Origin: Saturnia japonica
Lineage: Eukaryota > Arthropoda > Insecta > Lepidoptera > Saturniidae
Assembly (NCBI GenBank): GCA_033032175.1
Contig: CM065328.1
Coordinates: 8,184,690-8,248,689, forward strand
Reading direction: 5' to 3'
DNA length: 64,000 nucleotides
Under the pieces are notes generated by a model. The model made no database searches and had not been told where the DNA came from. It was given only the letters and a program-made list of their open reading frames with translations. The first letter of the stretch is position 1; each line of letters opens with the position of its first letter. The translations under genes and the position numbers were made by a program. Shown piece after piece: positions 23,902-35,176 of this stretch.

Positions 23902-24305
23902 AAACATAACTATAAATGTAACACAATAGAATTTGCACTTCGATTAAAGCAACGCACAACATTCTCATAATAACAATTAGTAACATAATAATAATTTACA
24001 ATTTACTTACACATATCTACAGGTAACCACTCACACTACAATTAAACACATCCAAGTCCTTACTATGTTCATTATGTGCTCTACACATTCGCAGAACTGG
24101 ATCATAATAAGCAACATTATTAGAACAGTACTTTATATGAAAAAGTGTTTGTGTTCGTCTGCTGCTTGTTTTTAGTGAGAATTGGCTCAACAATTTACTG
24201 GTATCCCAATTGGCATTCACTATCTTATGAAGGACAGAGTAACCACTGATCTTACGTCTGGATAACAATGTGTTCATATTGAAATGTTTTAGTCTGACCT
24301 CATAT
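23900..24305 (-). mobile_element. Inverted LINE 3' fragment inside another LINE
   Basis: On the minus strand the frame that ends at 24017 encodes NMNTLLSRRKISGYSVLHKI, TSKLLSQFSLKTSSRRTQTL and ends NCSVSGYL, typical of the RT C-terminus of a CR1/jockey-like LINE that ends soon after RT. It is followed by an AT-rich 3' UTR to about 23900. The upstream part of the open frame (24310-24427) is only the antisense of the host LINE RT. So this is either a separate insertion or an inversion formed during integration. Confidence 0.6.
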
Positions 24306-24957
24306 GAATATACTTTGCCGTAAAGCAAATCACCTTGGATTACATAGTTCATTACTGCGCTGGTTAATTTCATATTTGTCAAATAGAACGCTTCTTGTTG
24401 CCGTGTATGGCTATGACTCCATCCCATTTGTATCTACTTCAGGAATTCCGGAAGGATCAATTTTAGGACCACTTTTATTTATTTTGTTCATTAACGACCT
24501 CATTACCTCTATCAAATCTAAATATTTGGCATATGCTGATAACTTAAAAATATACCATGTAATCAATTCAAGCGACAATTGAGCTGATCTTCAGGATGAT
24601 ATCGATCGCCTATATTTATGGTGTTTTAAAAATAACATGACCTTAAATATAAAAAATGCCTTTTAATAACTTTTACCAAAAGGTGTCTGGCTTAATTCTA
24701 AGCTATCGTACATATATCATTATGATTACATGATTTCTAAAGCAAATATAATGATGGGATTCCCCTTTAGGAGAACTAAACCTTTTAGAAAACCAGCTAG
24801 TTTAATCACATTATATACATGTTTAGTGAGAAGTATTTTAGAATATTACTCAGTAGTATGGTCCCCGTATTATCACAACCACATAGACAGAATTGAAGCT
24901 GTTCAGAAACGTTTCCTACGACATTTGGCAGCCAAATTTGGTATAAGACACAGTTGA
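24304..24957 (+). pseudogene. LINE reverse transcriptase core fragments
   Basis: 24304-24582: LHSSLLRWLISYLSNRTL, then TSGIPEGSILGPLLFILFIN and LAYADNLKIY. The catalytic YADD box has become YADN and a stop follows soon after. 24730-24957: thumb region LITLYTCLVRSILEYYSVVW and DRIEAVQKRFLRHLA. A frameshift or deletion lies between. Inactive. Confidence 0.82.
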
Positions 24958-25187
24958 GGCTAACAGGAAATTCCAAGAACAGCTAGCTAAAGACTGGGAA
25001 GGGTGGAACCCAATTTTCACTGATGCTTCAAAGCCACTTAATTTTTGACATGTTGATGCTGCTGTTTGGTTGCCAAAATATAGAATTATATTAAACTACA
25101 AATGTCCTCATATCACCACGGTATTCACTGGGGATTCGCCATACTTGAAGCCATTTTATTTATATATTCTCACAAGTTTAATAGGTC

Positions 25188-25472
25188 TGTGGCGCGCAGC
25201 GTCGTACGCTGCGTGCGCGTCTTCCACTGCATCTGAGACTGGGGGACGAGGTGCGACGCGCGGGACGCAGCAACGGCAGTCGGTCCACGGTCGCACCAGT
25301 GCCTACCGGATCGCGTTCGACGCCACATCTGTGCCCTTTGTATCGCCTCGCCCGGTTGTCAGAGTTCCGCACTACATAGCGCGCTACGTTATAATACCTT
25401 AACATTGCTTATAAACGTATTGTACTACGCAGGATCGTGTTTGATTTCGCCTGTAAGCCCAAGATGTTTACA
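25188..25472 (+). repeat. Left LTR of the Ty3/gypsy element
   Basis: TG...CA ended, 285 bp. It shares with the right LTR 'gacgcagcaacggcagtcgg', 'tgtgccctttgtatcgcctc' and 'gtgtttgatttcgcctgtaa'. GC-rich at its start. Confidence 0.85.
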
Positions 25473-25489
25473 TTGGTGACCGCGACGTG

Positions 25490-26410
25490 AAATCGAACGC
25501 GGTAGCTTTCAGAATATCGCAGGACGCAAGCAGCGCCGCCGTTGAACGTGTAGCGGTATGATTACCTCCATTTTGGCCAGAAAATTGCGAAGTATGGTTC
25601 GGCCAGGCCGAGGCGCAGTTTACCGTGTCAGGAATCAAGGACGACGCGACCAAGTTTGCTTTGGTGGTATCACAGGTATGCGAAGGAGGTTAAAGATCTA
25701 ATAAAAAATCCACCTGCTACTGAGCGTTATGCAACATTAAAAAAATAATTGACGAAACGGTTATCAAAATCCCGCCAGCAGGAAATTAAGCAATTGCTCT
25801 CTAGGGAGGAATTAGGCGATAGAAACCGTCTCAATTTTTACGTAGTTTGGAAACCACCGCCGCCGGTGGATTGTCTGATGAAATTTTACGTAGCATGTGG
25901 ATGGACCGTCTACCTACCTATGTACAAGCTATTATAGTCACCCAAACCGCTTCCACGACCGAGCAAATGACGGAGCTTGCGGACAAAATATTTGAAATAA
26001 CGGACGGCGTACCACCATTTAATCAGGTGGCATCCACCTCCAAATCTGAAAATGTACAAACGTCACAAATGACCCAAACAATTTTCGCCGATGTCACAAG
26101 GTCAGGCGTTAGCTATTCAGGGTAGTAATTTTGATACTTTACTCGACAGGATTAACCAAGTGATTACAGCACGTGTACGGTCGGAGATAGCCCAGCAAAT
26201 ATCGAAGATTACACTCCGCGAGTCGCGAGACCGCTCGAGGTTCCGCGATGGCGGCGCCGCAAGGTCGACGTCCAGGAGTAAGAGTCAACACCGTCCACCA
26301 GGTATGTGCTGGTATCACCATAGATTTGGAGAGCGAGCCACCAGGTGCACTATGCCGTGTACTTACCGGGCGGTAAACAAATACGACAGTCAATAGAGGC
26401 GGCAGCCGAC
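25490..26410 (+). pseudogene. Ty3/gypsy gag region, broken
   Basis: Frames at 25749-25937, 25847-26125 and 26091-26396 cover a gag-like polyprotein with frameshifts. A region with MDRLPTYVQAIIVTQTAST precedes a zinc-knuckle-like MCWYHHRFGERATRC in the last frame. Such gag proteins package the element RNA. No complete frame remains. Confidence 0.75.
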
Positions 26411-27662
26411 TGTCACATCAACAGCCGCCTTTTCGTCATAGATAAAAAAAACAAGAGTACAATACCTAATAGACACAGGCTCGGATCTCTGTGTTTTGCC
26501 TCTAAGGTTCAATCGCCGTGGTTGTAAGCCCACCGACTACACACTAACCGCAGCTAATGGGACTGCTATACGCACGTATGGCACGTTGACCATGCATCTC
26601 GATCTTGGTTTGAGGCGAGAATTCAAATGGAACTTTGTAGTAGCAGAGGTAGATAAACCCATAATTGGTGTGGATTTTATGTCTTATTTTGGACTATTGG
26701 TGGATTGCAGGAACAAACGATTATTGGACAGCGTCACTACACTGTCAAGACCTGGAATCTTAACCAACTGCCAGGTGCCAAGCGTTAAGGTAAGTGGTAA
26801 TAGCGAGTACCACCAGCTACTACAAGAGTATCCGGATGTAACCAAGCCATCTGGGTTGGAACAAGAGGTAAAACATAATACGGTACATTACATAAAAACT
26901 ACACCTGGGCCTCCTGTACATTGCAGACCACGCCGACTGGCACCCGACCTCCTGGAATGCGCTAAACAACTCTTTGAAGAAATGCTGCGTGACGGAACTG
27001 CGCGAAGGTCAAACTCCCCATGGGCATCAGCTCTGCACCTGACACCAAAATCTGACAACAGCTGGAGACCCTGTGGGGATTACCGAGCGCTCAACGCTAG
27101 GACGATACCAGACAGGTACCCGGTAAGACACATTGAAGATTTTTTCTAACTGTTGGCTGGAGCCTAGGTGTTCAGTAAAATATATTTGGTGAAAGCATAT
27201 AATCAGATCCCTATCTACGAGGAGGATATTCCGAAAAGTGCGATTACCACGCCGTTCGGCATGTTCGAATTTCCTTATATGTTGTTTGGTTTGCGAAACG
27301 CGGCTCAGACGTTCCAGAGATTCGTTGATGAAGTTTTTCGTGGCCTGGATTGATGTTACTCCTTCATCAATGACATATTGGTGTTTTCAAGGAACCACGT
27401 GGAACACGTAGACCATCTGCACAAGGTTTTCGACCGGATACAACACTATGGCCTGATTATCAACGAATTCCAAGTGCACATTTGGCCAAAACCAAGTGAC
27501 ATTCTTAGGATACAATGTATCAGTAGACGACACACGACCCTAGAAGAGCGCGTGAAGGTAATACAAGGAGTACCCACCACCAAAAACGGTAAATGGATTG
27601 AAAAGGTTCCTCGGAATGTTAATTTTTTATCGGAGGTTCATACCTCAAGCAGCCCTACTTAG
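26411..27662 (+). pseudogene. Ty3/gypsy protease and reverse transcriptase, broken
   Basis: A protease-like segment lies at about 26420-26700, with the frame changing near 26470-26500. RT starts in the frame ending 27149 ([16 protein letters not shown]), breaks, continues at 27168-27353 ([19 protein letters not shown]) and again at 27378-27662. The catalytic aspartate box reads FIND instead of YIDD and a stop lies just before it. The RNase H region is missing before the integrase frame. Inactive; breaks are described only. Confidence 0.82.
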
Positions 27663-27723
27663 TTAACTCGACTTCATCTCACAATTCACAACAGAGATAC
27701 AACACATCGCAGGAAAAGACAAT

Positions 27724-29046
27724 GTGACCGCAGATGCTTTGTCACGCATTGAACTAATCTCTATTCCACCAGATTATGCGACAATCGCGACAGCGCAGCA
27801 AAATGACGAAGAACTGCTCCAGTTGTTACAAAACCGGACTTCTTCGTTGAAGCTGCAACAAGTCATCGTTCCAGGGACAAACGTTCACTTATACTGTGAT
27901 GTCTCTAAGCCCAGACCGCGGCTTTATATTCCAACAAAATGTCGCCGCGAAATATTTAAAACAGTTCACAGCCTAAGCCACCCAGGGGCAGCAGCCAAAA
28001 CCAAGTTAATAACAGAACGGTTTGTTTGGCCGGAGGTAAGAAAAAATTGCCGAGAATGGGTACGAGCATGCGAACCGTGCCAGAGGAGCAAAATACATAG
28101 GCATACGAAGTCGCTGCTGGGCACGTTTCAAACCCCGAGTGCGCGGTTTAGCCACATCCACATCGACTTGATCGGACCGTTGCCGCCATGTAACGAGTAC
28201 AGGTACTGTCTAACAATTAGCGACAGGTTTACGCGATGGCCAGAGGTACAACCCCTACGTGACATAACTGCTGAAACTGTCGCGAGAGGACTCTTCAAGA
28301 TTTGGATAGCGCGTTACGGATGTCCCAGCACAATCACGACCGATCAGGGGAGGCAGTTTAATTCACATCTATTCAAATGTTTGACAGATATGTGCGGCAC
28401 GCAGATTAAGCACACTACGGTATACCATCCGGCGGCTAACGGCATAGTGGAGAGACTACATCGGATACTCAAGGCGGCGATCATGGTCCACGGCGGCAAA
28501 CAGTGGACAGAAATCCAACCCGCGGTGATGTTAGGGCTAAGATCCGCATGGAAGCCGGATATACAGAGATCGCCAGCCGAGATGGTCTATGATGAGGTAC
28601 TCCGGTTATCTGGTGAGTACTTTCACTCTCATTATACAAAAAACGTAGAGGCTCCGGAGTTCGTACGTAACCTTTGTCAGCAAATGTTGTCTCTCCAAGC
28701 ACCGCCCGCTTCAAGGCATGGGAGCAAGCCGATATTTATACACAGCGATTTGAAGACAATAACACATGTATTTCTACGTAAGGATGCGTTAAGAGGAGCC
28801 TTAGAACCGCCGTACATGGGCCCGTATAAAGTCCTACCCCGGACTAACAAAACCATGACGATTGAGTTAGCCAGAGGACCTGTCACGGTATCCATTGACA
28901 GAGTAAAACCAGCCCATAGGTTGGCGGACGTAGGACAGGAGACGACACCTAGTCGAGCAATTATCGACGCCACAGAAGCAGAAGTCAGGCGTACGAGATC
29001 AGGGCGTCGAGTTAATTTTCCTAATTATTTTCAGGCCGGGCTATAA
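27724..29046 (+). CDS. Ty3/gypsy integrase (uninterrupted frame of a defective element)
   Basis: 440 codons without stop. N-terminal HHCC zinc finger (H-x3-H ... CEPCQRSK) at about residues 80-125; catalytic Asp in HIDLIGPLPP, second Asp in TTDQGRQF and Glu in ANGIVERLHR. The C-terminal part resembles integrase chromodomain-like linker regions but no chromodomain is obvious. The frame begins inside the tether sequence (VTADALSRI) that normally follows RNase H, so it has no own start and is a remnant of a polyprotein. Confidence 0.85.
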   Translation: MTADALSRIELISIPPDYATIATAQQNDEELLQLLQNRTSSLKLQQVIVPGTNVHLYCDVSKPRPRLYIPTKCRREIFKTVHSLSHPGAAAKTKLITERFVWPEVRKNCREWVRACEPCQRSKIHRHTKSLLGTFQTPSARFSHIHIDLIGPLPPCNEYRYCLTISDRFTRWPEVQPLRDITAETVARGLFKIWIARYGCPSTITTDQGRQFNSHLFKCLTDMCGTQIKHTTVYHPAANGIVERLHRILKAAIMVHGGKQWTEIQPAVMLGLRSAWKPDIQRSPAEMVYDEVLRLSGEYFHSHYTKNVEAPEFVRNLCQQMLSLQAPPASRHGSKPIFIHSDLKTITHVFLRKDALRGALEPPYMGPYKVLPRTNKTMTIELARGPVTVSIDRVKPAHRLADVGQETTPSRAIIDATEAEVRRTRSGRRVNFPNYFQAGL

Positions 29047-29066
29047 CATCCCCAGGGGAGTGGTGA

Positions 29067-29276
29067 GACGCAGCAACGGCAGTCGGTCCGCGGTCGCACC
29101 AGTGCCTACCGGATCGCGTTCGCCACATCTGTGCCCTTTGTATCGCCTCGCCCGGTTGTAAGAGTTCCGCATTACATAGCGCGCTACGTATATATTGTAA
29201 TACCTTAACGTACTACGCACTTATTGTACTACGCAGAACCGTGTTTGATTTCGCCTGTAAGCCCAAGAGGTTTACA
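29067..29276 (+). repeat. Right LTR of the Ty3/gypsy element, 5' truncated
   Basis: Homology to the left LTR starts at 'gacgcagcaacgg'. The first roughly 75 bases are absent directly after the polypurine tract. Internal differences include a 3-bp deletion and an extra 'tactacgcacttattg' segment. Confidence 0.75.
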
Positions 29277-29280
29277 GGTC

Positions 29281-30240
29281 CATTATTTTTACAGACAGTA
29301 AAAGCTGTCTACAAGCAATTACCTTCAACCCTTTCCGTTCCAATTTTATGCATCCGGTTATATTAAATATTAGGAGATCCTTGTATGAGTGTCGCACTTT
29401 AGGTCTGGACGTGGTACTTGCCTGGATTCCGGGACCCTGTGGCATCTCAGGCAATGAAACGGTAGACTTCTGTGCTAAGAACGCTGTCCACTCTGGATCC
29501 ATGGACCACTACAGGATTTACATGAGAGATATATGCGCATTGACTAAATCGGGAATGATTGATACATGACAAAGAGATTGGAATTTATCCAGAAAGTTAA
29601 AAGGCAAACACTATGGCTCTATTCAAATTAACATCTCCCCAAAACCATGGTTTTTTAAACATCGGTATATTAGTAAATATGTTACTTCCATAATCTGCCG
29701 CCTTCGCCTTGGTCACGCCTGCACCCCGGTTCATCTGGCCAAAATAAGGATCAGGGATCATTCTTTATGTGAATGTGGTTTGGAGAAAGGTTCTTCTGAT
29801 CACATATTTTTTAACTGTATGAGGAATAGATTCTCCCTTAATGATGCTTTACCTCCTTGTATTCCCCGTCTTACTAACCTTATGTGCCTTCTAACGTTTG
29901 TCCCTGATAACCCTTTCATAGTAGAATTCTTGTCAAAATTTATCACGATTAACAAAATTAAACTGTAGATGGTAAAGTCATTTCGTGCATGTTTGTAATC
30001 TCGTTCTATAGATTATAGTTATGTAATAAATGTTGTAGGATTAGTTATTATGTGTATTGTGTTGTGTTGTCTTTGTGTTGTTTTTGGATAGCCCGGACTG
30101 GATACATTTTAAATTAATAAACAGGCCATCGTTTACGATAAATCTCCTTCGTTTATGGTTCTATATACGTGACATTGGCGGAATTGTGTTTACACACACG
30201 TTGCCATTATATAAAGAAGAAGAAGAAGAATAAAGAAATG
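29281..30240 (+). pseudogene. LINE RNase H remainder, C-terminus and 3' UTR
   Basis: After the LTR element the LINE continues with IFTDSKSCLQAI-like sequence (frame shifted). Then RRSLYECRTLGLDVVLAWIP and GPCGISGNETVDFCAKNA follow, matching the W-P-H-GI-GNE-D motif of RNase H with the His changed (IPGPCG). Another frame (29640-29968) holds ICRLRLGHACTPVHLAKI and the cysteine/histidine block CECGLEKGSSDHIFFNC, typical of I/R1-like LINE C-termini. The element ends in (GAA)n near 30230. Confidence 0.75.
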
Positions 30241-30244
30241 GAAT

Positions 30245-30895
30245 AGTATAGCGCCATCTATTTTTACATTAAACATTTTATAAATACAAATAACAAAAAC
30301 AATAACAAAATAAAGCGGCTGACATAGTATGGTATAACACTTTTACGAGAAATATATTTCTCATACATTTTATGATTAGTTTTAATAACTAATTTACATA
30401 AGGTATTTACAACAGGATTTCAATAATCAAACAGACCATCTTATTGTAAATTGGTATTAAGATGTTACACCACCTTGGTGCTCGGAAATAAATGCAATTA
30501 GTGTAAAACAATGAAATATTAATTTATAATAAATCACTATAATTAAATTATTCTCAAATTAATCAATGCGTAAAACTATTATCATTAATTATTTAGTCAT
30601 ACAAAATTATAATATCACTAAAAATATCTTACGATAATTTGTAATGCATTTAATATATTACCACTATATTATTTCTGCAGTATTACAGTTCTAAATTTTA
30701 TCGATACATGTTCGAGTTCGATAATAGGAAGTACTACACTTTATGGATAGATGGTGATAGTTCGCCGGGAGCAGTAACTGGCGCGCCCACATATACTAAT
30801 ACCAGCCAACTCACCAAGAAATTAAGTTATTAAGCAACTACACTATTAATGTAATACGCACATCACGTCATGATTAAGTATTTGAGCTAAACTGA
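30245..30895. other. Flank of the nested elements, no gene
   Basis: Positions 30313-30425 repeat in direct orientation the leader of the DDE relic at 21355-21500 (gcggctgacatagtatgg, tatttacaacaggatttcaa). The remainder is AT-rich with no supported coding. Confidence 0.45.
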
Positions 30896-30897
30896 TA

Positions 30898-31420
30898 CAA
30901 TATACCAGACAAGATTAGTAAAATCGTTTTAGTGGTTCTTGACCTACCAATGCCACAATATACCAGACAGACTTAGTAAAATCAGTTTAGTAGTTCTTGA
31001 ACCACAAAAGCCACTATATAGCAGACTGGATTAGTAAAATCAGTTTAGTAGTTCTTGAACTACAAAAGCCACAATATACCAGACAGGATTAGTAAAATCG
31101 GTTTAATAGTTCTTGAATTACAAGGGCCTCAATATACCAGACAAGTTTAGTGAAATCAGTTTAGTAGTTCTTGAAGTACCAATACCACATTATGCCAGAC
31201 AGGATTAGTAAAATCGGTTTAATAGTTCTTGAACTACAAAGGCTACAATATACCAGACAGGATTAGTGAAATCGGTTTAGTAGTTCTTGATGTACCAATA
31301 CCACAATATGCCAGACGGGATTAGTAAAATCGGTTTAGTAATTCTTGAATTACCAATGCCACAATATGCCAGACAGAATTTAGTAAAATTGGTTTAGTAG
31401 TGCTTGAATTACAAATGCTG
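30898..31420 (-). repeat. Minisatellite, nine copies of a 58-bp unit
   Basis: Nine consecutive copies of a unit starting 'caatataccagacaggatta' and continuing 'gtaaaatcggtttagtagtt', 'cttgaactac'. Copies differ at a few positions; the final copy has one extra base. It lies 0.13 kb beyond the stop codon of the piggyBac-derived gene, so it may fall in its 3' UTR or be a subterminal repeat of the original transposon. Confidence 0.92.
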
Positions 31421-31553
31421 CACACAAAAACACAATATTGCGATATTACTATATCGGTTCAGTAATTTTTGATATTTAAGCTAAAACGTACAAAGAATTG
31501 AACACAAAAAAGAAAATAGATAAATAAAAACAGATAATAGATCCTAGTCTGTA

Positions 31554-34500
31554 CTAGCAATGTAAGGAAACAAAACAGGGAAACATACATACGGTATTAC
31601 TGCAACCCACACAGTACAAATGCACCCGTTTCTTGCAAACGACGCATGCACGCCGTTTCCGTTCCTTTCCACCAGGTAGTAACGGGTACTCATCCAGATA
31701 ATGTTTTACTTCGAAAACTACTCGTGGGATTGTGGGGTTAATTACTATATTAGTAGAATTGCTGCTATGTTTCTTAAGAAGAGTGTTAACTAATTTAATT
31801 CTAAAAGAGCGATGTGAAAGTCTAGAAGAAGATTGTTTAAGTAAAATAAAAGCGTTTAATACAGAAATATTAAGAAGCCTACGAAAGAGTTTCTTGTACC
31901 AAATCTTTGTACGTGTTCTTTCTATGGGGAACATTGCCAGCATTTGATCTTTTTTATCAGCTCCCCCCATCATTATGTTGTAATCATGAATGACAGTCGG
32001 CTTCTGGATCGAATTGGCTGTGGTGGTGGTATTGCCATGGTACGTAGAGATCGTCGCCACTACTTTTCTATCACTCCATACCATCACATCAACATCACTA
32101 GATGTGAATCCGGTGATCTGACCTGGCTGCATATTTGCCTTGGTTAGTTTGTGGAGTTCCTGTGGTACAAACCTGCGATTGGTTTGCAAAATGCCAACAC
32201 AATCAAAACCTTGGGTTTTTAACTTTCGGGCAAGAGCCGGTGAGTTATTTAAACTGTGCATCCATAACGTGTGGCCCTTGTGCTCAAGACCTTGAGTAAG
32301 TTTTACAAGAATTGCTGACGTATGCGCGTCTGACGGATCCAACTGCTGGGACAAAGGCAAGGCTTCTTTCTTATGAGCGTGAACCTCAAACCGCCACAAA
32401 TAGCCCGTTTGAGATTCACTTATCTCATAAGTTTTTATTCCCCCCGAGGCAGCTTTATTCGAAATAAATTGACTGATGTTCAACCAATTTTTCCAGTGTA
32501 GTAATGATTCGTCAATGGTTATATTTTGGCGCATGTTGTATGAAGCAGAAAATTTACTATTTAGGTGCAACAGCAACGGTCGAATCTTAAACAGCTTCGC
32601 CTCAGAAGCGTCAAGATTTTGCTGACACATGTCTCTGTTGTCATTAAAATGTAAACATTTGCTTAAAAGTTGAAAACGTTTTAAAGACATGTGTACGCGA
32701 AATCCTGGCGTACAAAATATGTCAGAACTGGCACTCCAATACGCCTCAATCTTGTTTTTAATAACTACTCCCATGGCTAGAATGATAGCAAAATATACGT
32801 AGAGCTCATCGGCAGAGGTATCGCGCCAGTCGCGTATGCGACTTGAAACGCGGAGTGTGTCGCTAGTAAGCATTTGGAGTGCCAATTGCTGCGCATATTT
32901 ATTTGTTTCTGAGGCGATATACTCCATGAATTGTCGATCCCATATGGCTACAAAAGCGTCATATGGTTCGGCATATGGAACAGTCGGACCTACATTTATG
33001 TTGGAAAAGGTTTCTCTCCTCGACATAGGTAAACTCGAGGAATTGGGAAAACATGTCCATTTGAAATCGTAGAAGTCAGTTGGCTGGTACATATATGCTA
33101 AAGGATCGTCAGGTGTTACAGTGATGGTAGGAGATTTAGGGGCAGCTGGAACAAAATCTTCGTAGTCTTGAAGCGTATCCATCATTATTTGCATCGCCCT
33201 TGGGAGAACAATTGGAGCTACCTCTTCATCATCATCGCAATCACTCTCCGGTTCACTTCCTGTTAATTAAATTAGGAAATCTGTAAACAATATCCATCAG
33301 CACCCTTACACGGTGTTTAAAAAGTGTTTAACTTACCATTATTTATAAGTTGTCTGACTGGCGTTGTCGATGGTGTGGATATGCTACCACCACCACACTC
33401 GATGGACCTGGAGAAAAGAACAATCTTAAATTTTACCAAGATACGAATTTACCTAGGTTATAATATAGTGATTTAGTTGATGCCCGTAGCTTTCCACGCC
33501 TTGAACCGTTTATCGTAGAAAATTCTAATTTTATCCGAATAAAAATGTACTCCTACGTTACTGCAGTTTTCAAACCACACCTTCACTGTATTTCATACCA
33601 ATCAGTCCAGTAGTTTGACGTATGAGTGACAAACCAACAAACATACTTTGCAATTGTAATATTAGCAAGCATAGTAAAGCAAGGAACTTACATCGACGGC
33701 GATGGCAGAACCGCAGGAGATATAATGTCTCGAGCATGTGATGGTTCTGAAGCCATACTGTCCTTATCCGAAGACTTGACTTTCGTAGTTAACGAAGATG
33801 GCGGAGACTGAGGATCGATAGCAGCTGTACATGAACTAGTGGAAATAAATAATAAAATAAGTTTTTACCAAAACATATAAATGGTAAACATATACTGAGA
33901 AACTTTAATACTTACGGGTTCCCAATACGCCTTTTTTTGTTAGGTAAGGGTTGCTCCAAAGGAGCCCCTATAGGCAAATCGCCTATATTAATGATATCAA
34001 TCCTACAACATTAAAAATAATTTTAACACCGCAAAGAAAAATAGAAATGTACAACTTTCATACTATTGAAAAAACTAACTTATCAATAGCGCGGAGTCTT
34101 TTGTTGGTAGTAGCTCGACTTCCAAAAGCATTGATTTGATCGCTGATACCAGGGCCTCTCTGCCGATTGTGACCTCGCATGCCACGTTCGCTACTTCCAC
34201 TACCTCCATCACCACCAACACCACCATCAATAACAACCCCACCGCTTCTGCTACCACGAGTCCGAATTCTTCCACGTCCAGATCGAGGCCTTCGCACTCT
34301 TGTTTGTTTTACGCTAATTAGGAATTAAAAGGCAACTATGAAAAAGATGTAATTTAATTAAAACTAGCGATCGCCCTAAGGTCACAATTAGACCAGCGAC
34401 TTTCTGATCATAGACTATTTTCTGTTTTTATCATTTACAGTATTCATAAACAATGAGTATTATCTACATCACTTGCTGTCACTTTTTGTTGAGTGACAAT

Positions 34501-35176
34501 GTCAATATTAGGGGGTTCCAAGTTCAATTGGCACCTGTCGGGTTAGGATTCGCAGTATTACTTTATTTTATTTAATATATTAGTAACAGGTATTATAGAT
34601 AAATTTTAGGTTTCTACACTTCTTCTCCATATAAACGTTAACCATGCCAAATCTCAGTCTACCGTGCACGCAATACGCTTAAAAAAGTACCGAAAGCTTT
34701 TGCTTATGTATTTAGTATTATATAGATATAATTATAAATATGACTGATATCAAGCAGTGATATTATTATCATTGGATGAAATAAAACAAATCTTCAGAAA
34801 ATGTCAACAATAATTATTAATAACTCTTGGGTCTTATCCAAACTTTCAGTTGTGCAACTGAGAAAAACGCCATCACAACCTCGACCGATCGTACGTTTTT
34901 GCTCAACCGTTGACCTTTCCCGCGATAACACTTGTGCTGTAACACGGTTTTAAATTCAATTTCTTTATGAATTGACAGATTGTAAAAAATTTAAACTCTT
35001 ATTACATTGATGATTAGTTACATTATAGACATGATGTTTCTGTGACAAGTCGACTTGATGTACGAATTTGACGATTTAAACATGAAATGAAAAGTTCACA
35101 AATACGCAATATATTAATTACTTTTGATAATAAACTAAATGAACGAAAATAAACGCTTGATTACTTACCCATTCAT
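31554..35176 (-). CDS. piggyBac-derived multi-exon gene (PGBD-like), catalytic residue lost
   Basis: Six coding exons in minus order: 35176-35169, 34313-34080, 34002-33916, 33835-33692, 33407-33337 and 33259-31554. All junctions are GT..AG and phases agree, giving 2250 nt (749 residues). The N-terminus is basic Arg/Gly-rich (RPRSGRGRIRTRGSRSGG), then NKKRRIGNP (NLS-like), Ser/Pro-rich and acidic (ESDCDDDEE) segments. The transposase domain runs from about residue 230: DPLAYMYQPTDF, DELYVYFAIILAMGVV and ITIDESLLHW (first Asp). The segment aligned to piggyBac's C-D-N is LWMHSLNNSPALA, so the second catalytic Asp is not conserved. MMGGADKKDQM keeps the third. A cysteine-rich C-terminus (CVVCKKR...CVGC...C) resembles the piggyBac zinc finger. 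Open frames with introns and loss of one catalytic residue suggest a domesticated gene; an intron-bearing dead transposon is the alternative. Confidence 0.82.

Larger units (their letters stand above)
25184..29280 (+). mobile_element. Ty3/gypsy LTR retrotransposon with GGTC target duplication, defective
   Basis: The left LTR (25188-25472) begins TGTGGCG and ends GTTTACA. A primer-binding-like site (ttggtgaccgcgacgtga) follows at 25473. The right LTR ends at 29276 and both sides carry GGTC (25184-25187, 29277-29280). A polypurine tract (aggggagtgg) lies at 29054-29063. Gene order is gag, protease, RT, integrase. RT has breaks, RNase H is largely deleted, and only integrase is an uninterrupted frame. 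The right LTR lacks the first roughly 75 bases of the left LTR. LTR sequence differences suggest an old copy. No envelope gene was seen. Confidence 0.88.
22240..30240 (+). mobile_element. Non-LTR retrotransposon (two ORFs, RNase H), broken and nested
   Basis: Read in pieces: ORF1 (22241-23642), the start of ORF2 endonuclease (23611-23901), an RT core (24304-24957), an RNase H domain (24958-25187 and 29281-29560), then C-terminal cysteine/histidine-containing frames and a 3' UTR to a (GAA)n tail at 30209-30232. The RNase H domain is split exactly by an LTR retrotransposon (25188-29276). Another LINE fragment on the minus strand (about 23900-24305) lies between endonuclease and RT. RNase H after RT suggests an I/R1/LOA-like clade; the clade is inferred. 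Confidence 0.78.

Noticed and set aside
25070..25405. Frames spanning the LINE/LTR junction
   Set aside because: They cross the boundary at 25188 between LINE and LTR and have no own family signature.
28481..28973. Minus-strand frames across the integrase
   Set aside because: Antisense shadows of the uninterrupted integrase frame.
30898..31420. CRISPR-like regular repeat array
   Set aside because: Units are directly adjacent without unique spacers, and the host is a eukaryote; it is a minisatellite.
34058..34297. Open frame as a separate small Arg/Gly-rich protein
   Set aside because: Its start is GTG, not ATG, and the frame fits an internal exon (34313-34080) of the piggyBac-derived gene with correct phases on both sides.
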